Below, one piece after another: positions 33,709 through 43,612 of a stretch of 64,000 nt of DNA; position 1 is the stretch's first letter; each line of letters starts with the position of its first letter. Source of the DNA: Rosistilla oblonga (GTDB lineage Bacteria; Planctomycetota; Planctomycetia; Pirellulales; Pirellulaceae); NCBI RefSeq assembly GCF_007751715.1, contig NZ_CP036292.1, positions 1,488,001-1,552,000 on the forward strand, read 5' to 3'. The position numbers were made by a program, and so were the translations under genes. The notes under the pieces are model-generated. The model searched no databases and was not told where the DNA came from. It saw nothing but the letters and a program-made list of their open reading frames with translations.

Positions 33709-35184
33709 ATGGAAATCGTCATTCAAATACTGCTCGGCCTGTCAGTCATCGGATTCGGTGTGCTGATGTGGAAGAGTGCCGAGCGATGGACTTGGGTGCC
33801 ATTGGTGATCGCGCCGATCGTGTTCATCGAGGCGGTGGTCTTTATGGGCTTGGTCGCGATGTCGTCCAAATCCCGCGTCGCATGGCAAAAGATCTCGGTC
33901 GAACTGGAAGAGCGTCTCGATAAGGCGACCGTTGAAGAGGAAGAGCTTAAATATGGCGTGATCGGTCTCGAAGGAGACCAGCGAGCCGTGGTGCCGATCG
34001 AATTGGCGCTGCAGAAATTGCGAGTCGAGGCTGGCCGCGTCTGGCGTGGGCTCTCCCCGCAAGGAGCCGCTCAAGGTCAATTCACTTTAAACATGCCGCA
34101 AAATCAAGCGGCCGCCGCCGCAGTCGATCCGGCTGCGGAACCGGCTGATCCAGCCGCCGCGCCAGCGGATGGTGCCGAATCGTCGGCGATCCCCGTCGAT
34201 ACGATCGTGTTCGCCTTTTCGGAGGTGATGGATCCGAATCAGAACCGCGTGCCGCAAACGTTCCTCGGACAATACCTGGTCACCCAAAGCAGCCCGCAAT
34301 CGTTGACGCTGCAACCGCTGCGAGCCCTCTCGGCTCTCTCTAAGCGTCAGCAACAGGGAATCAGCCAAGCTCAATCCTGGGCGATCTATGAAGTCATGCC
34401 GCTGGATGGCCACGAGCCGTTTTTTGTCGAAGCGAGCCGGAAGCGAGACGAAGCGATCTTCGGCGATGCCGACGAAGAATTCTTGAATGCCGCTTTGGCT
34501 GGCAAAATTCCGGCAGAGGTGCTGCAGAGCTATTTAAAGGATGGCAAGCAGGCGCAATCGGATGATCCGCCCGAGGCGAAGTGGCGCAAGATCAAGCTGC
34601 TGAAAGATCATTCGGTGATCGTTGATGGTTCTGGCCAGCGGACCGCCACCGAGGGAAGCTATTTCGATCTCTTGGGACAAGCTGTCGACAGCCGGTTGCA
34701 GTTGGCCGACGGCGACGAAGTGCAGTTCAAAGCGGGGACCGAATTGGTCTTCAAGTATGAAGAAGCGACCGAGTTGATCAGCACCGGCGTGGCGGAATTG
34801 ATCGATGAGATCTACGTCCGTCCGTTGAACGATTACGACGAGATCGAACGCCACGTCTTCGAACGCTTGGACGTGCTGGCTGAAAAAGTTGTCGTTCTGA
34901 ACCGCGAAATCGCGATCATGAAAAAGGTCAAAGAAGCTAACGACACGATGTTGGTCAGCGGACAGGAAGACAAGTTGAAGCTGGAAGCGGAGCTGGCGCA
35001 ACACCGCGTCGAGAAGGCTGCGATCGAAGCGTATGCCAAGGAATTGCAACAGCGAAAAGCTGCGATGCGAACCCAATTGGCAGCGTTGTACCAAGACAAC
35101 GTCAAGATCGTTCGGAATCTCGAGCGGGTGCAAATGCAGCTGAAGCAACAGATCGATCAACGCACCGCTGCGGCCGGACTCTAA
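33709..35184 (+). CDS. Membrane-anchored coiled-coil protein
   Basis: 491 aa from ATG 33709 (33655 is less likely because its first codons are not protein-like). Two transmembrane segments lie at residues about 4-20 and 26-48 (VIQILLGLSVIGFGVLMW and WTWVPLVIAPIVFIEAVVF). The large soluble part has an Ala/Pro-rich linker, a mixed domain, and two coiled coils at the C-terminus (from residue 385: HVFERLDVLAEKVVVLNREI and LAQHRVEKAAIEAYAKELQQ). This resembles a conserved planctomycete protein of unknown role; a cell-envelope structural role is likely by topology only. Confidence 0.75.
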   Translation: MEIVIQILLGLSVIGFGVLMWKSAERWTWVPLVIAPIVFIEAVVFMGLVAMSSKSRVAWQKISVELEERLDKATVEEEELKYGVIGLEGDQRAVVPIELALQKLRVEAGRVWRGLSPQGAAQGQFTLNMPQNQAAAAAVDPAAEPADPAAAPADGAESSAIPVDTIVFAFSEVMDPNQNRVPQTFLGQYLVTQSSPQSLTLQPLRALSALSKRQQQGISQAQSWAIYEVMPLDGHEPFFVEASRKRDEAIFGDADEEFLNAALAGKIPAEVLQSYLKDGKQAQSDDPPEAKWRKIKLLKDHSVIVDGSGQRTATEGSYFDLLGQAVDSRLQLADGDEVQFKAGTELVFKYEEATELISTGVAELIDEIYVRPLNDYDEIERHVFERLDVLAEKVVVLNREIAIMKKVKEANDTMLVSGQEDKLKLEAELAQHRVEKAAIEAYAKELQQRKAAMRTQLAALYQDNVKIVRNLERVQMQLKQQIDQRTAAAGL

Positions 35185-35465
35185 TCTCTCTTCCGCCGCC
35201 GCAGGGTCGCAATAGCGAGTGCTGGCAAGATCTGCGGGTCGCGCCGATCGTGACGCCGCGGGCGACCCTACGCTTGGGCCACGCCAAGAAATTCATGCTC
35301 GCGAGTATTGCCGCTGGACGTTTGCCGTCGCGGTTGTCGACTGCTGTATAATGGCTCGCTGCCCGAGCGGTGTTTGTTCGCCGATCGCCGCGGAACACAA
35401 GCCGATGCCCTGCGGGCGGATCGTTCGACCGCGCGGCTTCATTCCCACCAAGGGGCTTTCCGGTC

Positions 35466-37487
35466 GTGGATCCATTTTTCATCACCTGTACGACCTGCAG
35501 TTCGCGGTTGAAGGTGCGCGATGAAAGTATGATCGGCCAGATCGTGGCCTGCCCCAACTGCCAAGCGATGGTCTTGGTGGAACCGCCGACCGAAGACCAG
35601 TTGACGATCGGGCGGCAGCACGACATCGACAGCCAGGCGATCACCAGCGAAGCGATTCACGAGGAACTGGAGTCCGAGGGAACGTTCGCCCAACCCGGTT
35701 CGGCCGACGCGACGGACGCCGATCTCGATGCCGCCGATTCGTCGGATTCGCAGTCCGTGTCAGCCTCTTTCGGGACCGCGCCCCCTGCGGAATGGCAGCC
35801 TTCCAGCTACCAAGGCTATCGCCAAATCGGCTTGATCGCCCTGGTCTCATTGATCGCAATCGTCAGCTCTGCCGCGATTTTCGGGCTGTTTATCCAATCG
35901 TCATTAAATAAAGAACAACAGGCAGCTGGAGAGATCGATCCCGCGGTAGAGGATGAACCCGCCGGCGGCGAACCGGCAGACGACGACTCCGCCAACGCCG
36001 ACTCGACAGCGGAGGTTGATGAACCGCTGGAGGCCAGCGAGCCCGAAGACGCTGCAGCAGCGGCGACGCCAGCTGAATCCGACGGCGCGGCGTCTCCTGC
36101 CGCCGACGCGGAACCCGAATCGCAGCCGATGGCGACGACCGAGGCGGGAGATCCCGCTGACAGCGACCCCGCCGCGGCGGCAGTCGATAATCCCGCTGCG
36201 GATCCGAAAGCCAAGCTGCCAGCCGACGCGGCGAACGGTGCAGATCGGATTTTTGCTGAGGTGGGGCAGCCAGCTGAACAGCCCGAAGCGGGGACGATGG
36301 AGGAATTGCCGCCGAGTATGCAGATGTTTTCGAGCATCTTCGGCCAGGGGCTCGATCTGCAGGAACCCGAACCGAAGCCGCAAGCCAACGTGTTGAAGGC
36401 GATTCGTTTCGAACCGCCACCGGAACTCAGCACCCGCTATCCGGCGCCTCAGTCCCCCGTCGATGTGCAACAGCGGTTGCGGCAACCGCTGGGGATCAAC
36501 CTCAATGCGACAACGCTGCACGCCAGCGTCGAAACGATTTCGGAGATCGTTTCGGTGCCGATCAGCTTCGATATCGAATCGCTCGATTCGGCCGGGATCA
36601 AGCTGGATGCAGCCGTCTCGGGCCGCTATCTGAACACAACCGCTGGCGATGCGCTGCGGGAGATCCTTGCGAAAGTCGGCTGTACGCTGCAGCAGACGGG
36701 CCCCGGGCAGATGGCGGTGCGAGCGGCCGAGCCGCAGATCGCCAAGGCTCTCGAGCCAGCGTTTGTGGTGGGCGACCTGCAAGATCCCGAACAGATCATC
36801 CACTTGGCGACTCAACTGGCTCATCTGGCCCAAGATCCGGCCGCATTGAGGTTCGACGCCGCGAGTGGCCGCGTGGAAGTGACGGGTTCGCCGCAAGCGA
36901 TGTGGCGGACCGCGCTGGCGCTCGACGCGCTGCGGATCAGCCGAAATCTGCCTCCAAAACTGCCAGCGGCTCAAACGTCGCGATGGTTGGTCGACGGGAA
37001 CCCCAGCGACTTGCCACGCCCCGATCCGGGAGCGATCGTGCTGGAGGGGGACCTGCCCCGTCCGATCGAACATTGGCTGACCCAAGTCGCTCAGCCGCAG
37101 AAGGCTCGCGTCCTGATCGACTGGCCCAGCGCTTGGCAATACGGTTTGACTCCCGAATACACCGTCCTCCCTTGGACCTCGCACGATTCGTTGGCTTCGT
37201 TGGAACAGGAGCTGTTGGAGCCGTTTGGGCTGACGATTCGCGATCTCGGCGACGGAAACTGGATCGTGACGACGCAGTACGCGTTGGCGATGTCGCCCAG
37301 AACGGTGGTCTTCAGCCCGCCGATCCCGGCGGAAACGCAATTTCTGGAGCGATTGGCGGCTGGTGCGGGGCACGAATCGCCGGAGACTTTTGCGGGGGTG
37401 ATCGACCCCGTATCGCGGCGGCTGATCACTCGCGTATCGCAGTTTTTGCAGAGTCAGATCGGGGCGGAACTGTCGGCAAACCCGTAA
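35466..37487 (+). CDS. Zinc-ribbon and transmembrane protein with a secretin-like periplasmic domain
   Basis: 673 aa from GTG 35466. An N-terminal zinc ribbon (FFITCTTCSSRLKVRDESMI GQIVACPNC) is cytoplasmic; a transmembrane segment lies near residue 125 (IGLIALVSLIAIVSSAAIFG). Then an acidic Ala/Asp/Glu-rich linker of about 140 residues precedes a globular C-terminal part. There, LGINLNATTLHASVETISEI ... YLNTTAGDALREILAKVGC resembles the short N-terminal module of secretins and TonB receptors. No secretin channel is present. Function unknown; the domain reading is by pattern. The longer frame from 35370 begins with non-protein-like codons. Confidence 0.7.
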   Translation: MDPFFITCTTCSSRLKVRDESMIGQIVACPNCQAMVLVEPPTEDQLTIGRQHDIDSQAITSEAIHEELESEGTFAQPGSADATDADLDAADSSDSQSVSASFGTAPPAEWQPSSYQGYRQIGLIALVSLIAIVSSAAIFGLFIQSSLNKEQQAAGEIDPAVEDEPAGGEPADDDSANADSTAEVDEPLEASEPEDAAAAATPAESDGAASPAADAEPESQPMATTEAGDPADSDPAAAAVDNPAADPKAKLPADAANGADRIFAEVGQPAEQPEAGTMEELPPSMQMFSSIFGQGLDLQEPEPKPQANVLKAIRFEPPPELSTRYPAPQSPVDVQQRLRQPLGINLNATTLHASVETISEIVSVPISFDIESLDSAGIKLDAAVSGRYLNTTAGDALREILAKVGCTLQQTGPGQMAVRAAEPQIAKALEPAFVVGDLQDPEQIIHLATQLAHLAQDPAALRFDAASGRVEVTGSPQAMWRTALALDALRISRNLPPKLPAAQTSRWLVDGNPSDLPRPDPGAIVLEGDLPRPIEHWLTQVAQPQKARVLIDWPSAWQYGLTPEYTVLPWTSHDSLASLEQELLEPFGLTIRDLGDGNWIVTTQYALAMSPRTVVFSPPIPAETQFLERLAAGAGHESPETFAGVIDPVSRRLITRVSQFLQSQIGAELSANP

Positions 37488-37709
37488 CTACTGGCGGGGA
37501 GCGGTTTTAGTGGCCTTTCGCGGCGATCCGGCCGAAGATATGGGCTACCGCACGAACGCAATTTAAGTCATACTGGGCGATCAAACCCTTATAAATTGGA
37601 CGTGGTTTTTAATGCTCCGCTCGCATCTGATGCGGTCGGGAATCAAGCATTGGGGGCTGCGTGAAGTAGATATAGAACGTCAGTTTGTTGAGATTAGAGA
37701 CACAATTTC

Positions 37710-37874
37710 ATGGCCAAGAGCAATAAGAAAGCGGACACCATCTTCCTGGTCTGCGAAGAATCGGGCGATTACAACTACTCCATCCGTCGCAAAGGTGGCG
37801 GGGAAAAGTTGCGTCTGAAGAAATACTGCCCTCGTTTGCGCAAGCACACTTGGCACAACGAGAAGAAGAAATAA
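37710..37874 (+). CDS. rpmG: 50S ribosomal protein L33
   Basis: 54 aa: [20 protein letters not shown] then [20 protein letters not shown] and [14 protein letters not shown]. This is the bacterial L33 pattern, one of the type with a single C-terminal-half cysteine plus an N-terminal one (no full CxxC pairs). It is located in the 50S E-site region. It lies 26 bp before recJ and is probably co-transcribed with it. Confidence 0.95.
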   Translation: MAKSNKKADTIFLVCEESGDYNYSIRRKGGGEKLRLKKYCPRLRKHTWHNEKKK

Positions 37875-37900
37875 TCTAAAAGTCAGCGGAAGGAAACGCC

Positions 37901-39652
37901 ATGGCCAAGCGGTGGCGTCTGCTGCCTCATGATATGGGCCGGGTTGAGCATCTTATGCGCCAATCCCGGCTGCCTGCTGTGGTCGCCCAAGTGCTGATCC
38001 GGCGTGGCGTATTTCATTCCGAAGACGTCCAGCGGTTTCTCGAAAGCCGTTTGACCATGCTGCGTGACCCCGAGGATCTGCCCGGGGTTCCGGCCGCTGC
38101 TGATCAGATCCATCAAGCGATCCTCGATCGCAAATCGATTGTGATCTACGGCGATTACGACGCCGATGGGATCACCGGCACCGCGATCCTATTCAATGGG
38201 TTGAAGTTGCTTGGGGCGGACGTCAGCTATTTCGTCCCCAATCGGCTGGAGGATGGCTACGGTCTGAATTGCGATTCGATTCGCAAGCTGGCTACTCGCG
38301 GCAAGCAGATGGTGATCAGCGTCGATTGCGGGATCGCAAGTCCCGTCGAAGCTGATCTCTGCAAGGAGCTGGGCCTGGAATTGATCGTCACCGATCACCA
38401 TCAGTTTGGCGATCGGTTGCCCGATGCCACGCTGGTCCATCCGCGTCTGCCAGGCACTCAGTATCCGTTTGCGGGGCTGTGTGGTGCGGGTGTCGCGTTC
38501 AAGCTGGCTTGGTCGGTTTGCCAGCGTGCCTGTGGCGCGAAGAAGGTGACCGAGCGGTTGCGTTCGTATCTGATGCAGTCGTTAGCGGTCGCCGCGATCG
38601 GCACGGTCGCCGACGTCGTTCCAATGTTGGATGAGAATCGGATTCTGGTCCACCACGGGCTGCGAAGCCTGTTGTCGAACCCATCGATCGGGATGCGCGA
38701 ACTGCTGAAGATCACCAAGCTGGATCAGAAGTCGGCGCTCTCCAGCGAGGATATCGCTTTTATGCTCGCCCCACGGCTCAACGCGACCGGGCGGCTGGGG
38801 CAGGCTCAGTTGGGCGTCGAGCTGTTGACGACCGACAATCCCGTCCGCGCTGCGGCGTTGGCGGAGTATATCGACGGGCTCAACGGCAGTCGGCAGACGC
38901 TGGAGCGGAGCGTTTATCTGGCGGCTGATAAGCAAGCCAAGTCGGAGTTCGATCCCGATCAGGATCCGGCGCTAGTGCTCAGTGGAGTCGATTGGCACAA
39001 GGGAGTGATCGGCGTCGTCGCCGGGCGAATCGCCGAGAAGTACGGCCGACCGACGATCATCCTGTCGTTGGACGGTGCCGCGGGTAAGCCGGCTATCGGT
39101 TCGGCTCGGTCGGGCGGAATGGTCGACCTGCACGCGATGCTTGGCGAGTGCGACGAGCATCTGATCACCTACGGCGGTCACGCCGCAGCGGCTGGCGTGA
39201 CCTTGGACGAGTCCTCGCTAGATCGTTTCCGCGAAGCGTTCTGCGAAGCGGTTTCACAAAACGTCCCCAGCGACTACGAGGCCGAGATCAGTATCGATGC
39301 CGAAGCGTCGTTCAGCTTGTGGAATCTAGAAACCGTCAAGCAGGTCGAGATGTTGGAGCCGTTTGGCGACAGCAATCCCCGGCCGATCTTCTGCGCCTCG
39401 GGAGTCTCGCTGAAAGAGCCCGCTCGGAAGATGGGAGGAGGCGACCGGCACCTGACCGTCAACCTCGTGCAGCAGAACAGCGCGATGCGAGCTGTTGCAT
39501 TTGGAGCCGGTCAGTGGTGCGAGGAGCTGAACGAGTTGAACGCTCCGATCGATGTCGCCTACCGCCCAGTAATCAACGAGTTCCGTGGCTATCGGAAAGT
39601 CGAGATCCAGATCGTCGATTGGCGACCCTCGGGCCAGCGCGCTTCGGATTGA
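37901..39652 (+). CDS. recJ: Single-stranded-DNA-specific exonuclease RecJ
   Basis: 583 aa, usual RecJ length. The DHH phosphoesterase motifs are visible: GDYDADGITG, SVDCGI and VTDHHQ, and the DHHA1 part has ARSGGMVDLHAML and THE GGHAAAAG signature. It degrades 5' single-stranded ends in RecF repair and mismatch repair. ATG 37901 has AAGGAA upstream. It follows rpmG with 26 bp. Confidence 0.96.
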   Translation: MAKRWRLLPHDMGRVEHLMRQSRLPAVVAQVLIRRGVFHSEDVQRFLESRLTMLRDPEDLPGVPAAADQIHQAILDRKSIVIYGDYDADGITGTAILFNGLKLLGADVSYFVPNRLEDGYGLNCDSIRKLATRGKQMVISVDCGIASPVEADLCKELGLELIVTDHHQFGDRLPDATLVHPRLPGTQYPFAGLCGAGVAFKLAWSVCQRACGAKKVTERLRSYLMQSLAVAAIGTVADVVPMLDENRILVHHGLRSLLSNPSIGMRELLKITKLDQKSALSSEDIAFMLAPRLNATGRLGQAQLGVELLTTDNPVRAAALAEYIDGLNGSRQTLERSVYLAADKQAKSEFDPDQDPALVLSGVDWHKGVIGVVAGRIAEKYGRPTIILSLDGAAGKPAIGSARSGGMVDLHAMLGECDEHLITYGGHAAAAGVTLDESSLDRFREAFCEAVSQNVPSDYEAEISIDAEASFSLWNLETVKQVEMLEPFGDSNPRPIFCASGVSLKEPARKMGGGDRHLTVNLVQQNSAMRAVAFGAGQWCEELNELNAPIDVAYRPVINEFRGYRKVEIQIVDWRPSGQRASD

Positions 39653-39690
39653 TCGCGCGCCAGCGTTTTCATGTTTATCGCCGCCTGTTC

Positions 39691-39791
39691 TTTAAAGCGG
39701 GCAAACCCAGATGTTGCGATGACCTCTTAGGCCGTGGCGGCAACTGGCGTTTTGCGAGCCCCTTAAAGCGGGCGAACCCAGATGTTGCGAT
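39691..39791. repeat. Direct repeat of a gene end (two copies of about 30 bp)
   Basis: TTTAAAGCGGGCAAACCCAG and the following ATGTTGCGAT (39691-39720) recur with two changes at 39762-39791, where they encode the end of the DUF1080 gene, including its stop. The outer copy read on the minus strand gives Asn-Ile-Trp-Val-Cys-Pro-Leu-stop, so it may be the relic of a second such gene. Confidence 0.85.
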
Positions 39792-40806
39792 AGCGGACGG
39801 GGTTGCCGTGGTCTTGCAGCATGATCGATCCGCCCGGCGGGTGGCTGCTGTATTTCGAATTGGCTCGGCCGGTGGGGCCTGTCAGTTCGCGATGGTGATG
39901 CAGCAGCACGCCGTTATGGAAGACGGTCAGGTAAGCCGGCTTAGTCAGCTTTCCCTCGTCGTCGAATTCGGGCATCTCGTAGATCACGTCGTAAGCCTGC
40001 CATTCTCCCGGCGGTAGCGTGGCGTTGACCGCTGGTGGATATTGGCCGTAGACAGCGCCAGCTTGGCCGTCGGCGTAGGTTCGGTTGTTGTACGAATCGA
40101 GCACTTGGACCTCGAACGCCCCCCACAGCTTGATTCCGCTGTTTCCGCGTCCCTGGCCGTCTCCGACAACCTTCTTGGGCGAGGCCCATTCGATATGCAG
40201 TTGGCAGCTGCCGACGTTGTCCAGTGAGCAGAGGTATCCGGTGCCTCGCTTCGATTCCATGTAGCCGTCTTTGACGGTCCAGCGAGCGGGGGTGTATTGG
40301 CCTGGGACCTTGCTGTCTTGGTGGCCCCAGTTCGACAGATCGGTTCCGTCGAACAGCACGATCGCATCGCTTGGTGGAGCGGCGGGCGAGTCTGCTCCTG
40401 GCGTGACAGCGCGTGGGCGTGGACGCAGCAGATCGTGGATTCGCCACGGTTGCCCGGGCAGCAGTTGCGTGTCGGTGTAACCGATTGGTGTCATCGACTT
40501 GGGAGAAGCGTCAGCCGGTTTGGCCGCTGCTTTTTCCTCAGGCTTCTTCTCTTCAGCCGCTTTCTTGTCTTCGGCTGGCTTGTTCGGCTTCGCTTCCTGC
40601 TTTGGCTTTTCCGCCGCCGGTTGCTCCTTCGGCTTTTCGGCTTCCGGTTCGGCTGGCTTTTCAGCTGCCGCCGCGGGCGAATCAGCCGGCTTCGTCTCCG
40701 CCGCCGGTTGTTCGTTGGTCGCCGGAGTCTTGGCGGGGCTGTCTTGAGCGACGGCAAATGCCGCCGTAGCGACGATCAGGCAGAGGCAGGAGATCGAATG
40801 AGACAT
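39763..40806 (-). CDS. Secreted DUF1080 (3-keto-disaccharide hydrolase-like) protein
   Basis: 347 aa. A signal peptide (SISCLCLIVATAAFAVAQ) is followed by a Lys/Ala/Pro/Glu-rich low-complexity linker of about 70 residues, then the DUF1080 jelly-roll domain from about residue 145: IVLFDGTDLSNWGH, GYLCSLDNVGSCQLHIEWAS, GNSGIKLWGAFEVQVLDSYN and IMLQDHGNPVRYRNIWVRPL. This family is greatly expanded in planctomycetes and is linked to sugar degradation. The Lys-rich linker probably lets the domain stand off the envelope. Extracytoplasmic by signal peptide. Confidence 0.9.
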   Translation of the reverse strand: MSHSISCLCLIVATAAFAVAQDSPAKTPATNEQPAAETKPADSPAAAAEKPAEPEAEKPKEQPAAEKPKQEAKPNKPAEDKKAAEEKKPEEKAAAKPADASPKSMTPIGYTDTQLLPGQPWRIHDLLRPRPRAVTPGADSPAAPPSDAIVLFDGTDLSNWGHQDSKVPGQYTPARWTVKDGYMESKRGTGYLCSLDNVGSCQLHIEWASPKKVVGDGQGRGNSGIKLWGAFEVQVLDSYNNRTYADGQAGAVYGQYPPAVNATLPPGEWQAYDVIYEMPEFDDEGKLTKPAYLTVFHNGVLLHHHRELTGPTGRANSKYSSHPPGGSIMLQDHGNPVRYRNIWVRPL

Positions 40807-40835
40807 GGAGCGGTGTCATGGTGCAGAGTGGGAGG

Positions 40836-40858
40836 AGCGCGGCGAGTGTCGCCGCGCT
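40836..40858. terminator. Perfect hairpin between two minus-strand genes
   Basis: AGCGCGGCGA-GTG-TCGCCGCGCT, a perfect 10-bp stem. No T-run follows. It is 44 bp beyond the stop of the HEAT-repeat gene and 30 bp before the DUF1080 start, so it is either a terminator without a U-tract or an mRNA boundary. Confidence 0.5.
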
Positions 40859-40901
40859 AAAGAGGTATCGCTAACTGGCACAGCGCGAAGGCTGTGGCGA
40901 G

Positions 40902-42584
40902 CTAGTTTCCTTGGATCGCTTGAACAGCTTCGGCTGCCGCTTCGCGAACCATCGAGCTTTCGTCGCTCTGCAGTGCTTTCAGCTGGTCGACCGAACCCGC
41001 AGCGGCTTTGCCAAGCGTGCCGAGCGTGCGAGCAGCTTCCAAGCGGACGAATTCGTTTTCGAACTGCAGGGCTTCGGTCAGCAAGGGAACTGCTTGAGCG
41101 ACCAACTTGGGATCGCCAGGCTGCAGTTTCAGCAGCGACCAAGCGGCCGAGAGTTGCAGGAACGAATCGTCGCACTTGAGGCGTTGCTGCAGTTCGCTCA
41201 ACACAGAGTTCGATGTCGCGCCGATGCTTCCCAACGCGTAACATGCGCTGTAGCGAACGCGGCGATTGTCGTTGGACAGTTGAGCGACCAAGACGTCGCT
41301 GGCTGGCTGAGCGGCCGAACCGATCGAAGCGAGTGCGAATGCGATCTCACGGACTTGTTCGGGATCGTCGCTCGACTTCATCGCAGCGATCAGATCGGGT
41401 ACCAGTGGCGCGGCGTCGGGTCCAAGTCGGCGAGCCAGTTCGATTCCCAGAGGGCGGAGCGATTTGTTAGCCAGGCCGGTTTTGATCACGCCCATCGCGG
41501 CGGTTCCCTTGTCGGCCAGGACGTCGACGATTTGCGAGATCACTGCCGGTTCGCTGTCTTGCAGCGCCTTGGTCATCGCTTGGATCACCATCGGGTTGGG
41601 GCCATCGCTGCCCGGTTTGATGTCGCCCAGAGCGCGGACTGCCAGTTGGCGGATGCGCGGTTGGTCGGACGAAAGGCCAGCGATGATCGCGGTCAGTGCG
41701 GTGGGCCGCTTTGCCGATTCGGGGTTCAGGGTCAGCAGGCTCCATCCGGCCAGCAGTTTCAATTCGGTGTCGGTCGCTTCGTCGAGAGTTGCTTCGAGAG
41801 CTTCGGCGCCCGATTTCGGTTCAGGGTATTGGCTGAGGGCAAAACAGGCAGCGTATTTGCCAGCTAGCGGCGCGTCGCTTTTCAGGACCTTAACCAGTCC
41901 GGGGACGATCTTCTCGCCATCGCCTTGGATCTTGCCGATCGCGATGATCGCTTGCAGTTGGACTTCGGGTTGAGCGTGGTCGACCAGCTCCATCAGTTGG
42001 GGAGTCAGTTCGGCAGCATCGGGGCCGATTTCGCTGACGACCAACAGAGCCCAGTAGGCGGCGTCGGGGTGAGTGAGCGTCTCGCGAAGAGCGGGGATCG
42101 CATCGCCACCCAGGTCGGCCATCGTGTGGATGACTTGCATGATCGTTTCGGGGTCGCTGCTCTTCAGGGTTTTAGCCCAGATCGGCATCGTCAATTCGCG
42201 CGGAGCTTTGATGCGGATCAAGGCCTTGATAACCGCATTGCGGACGCGTGGGTTGTTGTCCGTAGCGTGTGGGATCAGCGCTTTGGCGACGTCGACGTTG
42301 CCGTCGGCGAGGTAGCCCAGAGCGTAAGCCGACCGAGCGCGGAGGGCTGGTTTGTCGGAGTCGAGCAGTTTCACCAGGCCGTTGATCGCGGCGGTGCGGG
42401 CCGGGCCATCGGGCGTGCCAGCCAAGCCTTTGAGGGCGGCTGTCTGTTGTTCGGTTGTTCCCTGTCGCAATTCTTGCAGCAGCGAAGGGACGTCGGTGGC
42501 TTGGGCCTGGGCGAAGCTTGGGAGCGTCGTTTGGAGTATCAGTAGTGCCAGTAAAGCTTGGCAGGTACGCAGGGCGATGGACAT
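40902..42584 (-). CDS. Secreted HEAT-repeat protein
   Basis: 560 aa. The signal peptide (CQALLALLILQTTLPSFAQA) precedes about a dozen HEAT/PBS-lyase-like repeats, each with a pattern such as LRARSAYALGYLADGNVDVA KALIPHATD and VRNAVIKALIRIKAP. Such solenoids bind proteins. It is extracytoplasmic by signal and lies in a minus-strand run of exported proteins; the partner is unknown. Confidence 0.88.
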   Translation of the reverse strand: MSIALRTCQALLALLILQTTLPSFAQAQATDVPSLLQELRQGTTEQQTAALKGLAGTPDGPARTAAINGLVKLLDSDKPALRARSAYALGYLADGNVDVAKALIPHATDNNPRVRNAVIKALIRIKAPRELTMPIWAKTLKSSDPETIMQVIHTMADLGGDAIPALRETLTHPDAAYWALLVVSEIGPDAAELTPQLMELVDHAQPEVQLQAIIAIGKIQGDGEKIVPGLVKVLKSDAPLAGKYAACFALSQYPEPKSGAEALEATLDEATDTELKLLAGWSLLTLNPESAKRPTALTAIIAGLSSDQPRIRQLAVRALGDIKPGSDGPNPMVIQAMTKALQDSEPAVISQIVDVLADKGTAAMGVIKTGLANKSLRPLGIELARRLGPDAAPLVPDLIAAMKSSDDPEQVREIAFALASIGSAAQPASDVLVAQLSNDNRRVRYSACYALGSIGATSNSVLSELQQRLKCDDSFLQLSAAWSLLKLQPGDPKLVAQAVPLLTEALQFENEFVRLEAARTLGTLGKAAAGSVDQLKALQSDESSMVREAAAEAVQAIQGN

Positions 42585-42650
42585 ATTTAGGAACTCGGTG
42601 ATCGAGGAGGAACGGCTGCAGGGAAGGGAGGCGAGGCGAGCGATAAGGGG

Positions 42651-43301
42651 TTAGCCCGCAGCTTGTCGCGCTAGGTAAGACAAGCTTTTGATGAAGGCTT
42701 TCGCTTGCGAGACCTCTTGCATCGGCAGCGAGTCGAGCTCTGCACCGAGTTGGTCGTCGAGGGTTTCGCACAAGCGCGCGATCTCAAAATAAGCAGACGC
42801 TTCCAAGCGGCCGTCGGGGCTGCGTTCTTGCATCAGTTGTTCGATCCGTCGCCGGGTGCCATTCATCATGGGCTGCATCGTGGCGAGCGGCCAATGGATT
42901 TCACCGGTCTTGGGGTTGTACTGGCTTTCGGTCAGCGGCTTGGGACGCTTCATGTCCGCCATCCGGTGGACCTGTTCGGGAGTGATCTGGTTGCGATCGT
43001 AGCTCTTCGCTTCCTCGCGAATCCGTCGCTTTTCGTAGTAGGTCTCCGCGTATTTCACGCGGTTGTCCATCTGCAGCGAGCGAGCTTGTTCGACGTTGAT
43101 CGCCGCTTTGGAGTTTTGCAGGTTGGCGTACCCGCTAGATCGGACCAAATCGGCCATTCCAGCCATCTCGCTACCCGCGATCGTCGATCCGGCACCGCTG
43201 CCGTAGCCACCGCCGTAAGAGTATGGGGGATATGGGTACTGAGCTAACGCCGGGGTTGCCGTCGCAGCCAAGCACGCAACGGTGAAGAGGAATCGCAACA
43301 T
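42651..43301 (-). CDS. Secreted hypothetical protein
   Basis: 216 aa. A signal peptide (LFTVACLAATATPALAQ) precedes a Gly/Tyr-rich stretch (YPYPPYSYGGGYGSGAGS) and a helical, charged remainder. Related-looking secreted proteins occur in planctomycetes, but no named family applies. Start ATG 43301 is clear. It lies upstream of the HEAT-repeat gene, 66 bp apart, and both are probably transcribed together. Confidence 0.75.
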   Translation of the reverse strand: MLRFLFTVACLAATATPALAQYPYPPYSYGGGYGSGAGSTIAGSEMAGMADLVRSSGYANLQNSKAAINVEQARSLQMDNRVKYAETYYEKRRIREEAKSYDRNQITPEQVHRMADMKRPKPLTESQYNPKTGEIHWPLATMQPMMNGTRRRIEQLMQERSPDGRLEASAYFEIARLCETLDDQLGAELDSLPMQEVSQAKAFIKSLSYLARQAAG

Positions 43302-43612
43302 GGGGGCAATCTTTTCTGAGGAATCGAAAACGCATTCGTACTATCAATCTTAGACTGAAATTCAGACTATTCAACTATTCCGTTGAGCTGCAGATACCAT
43401 ACCCGATCGGAGGTTCGGGCGGGAAAAAAACAGGACCACCGGTCCGCTGTTTGTCGTGTGCGATATATCATGCAGCCCCGGTTTGTATTTGCGACGGTGG
43501 GGCTGTGCGGGCGTTGGTCGGCGATCGGCCAAAAACTCTGCCATTCGCAAGCTCTGCCGGAGTCGGACATCCACGAAAACTCCACCGCCTACCCAGTTCT
43601 GGACAATCCTCA

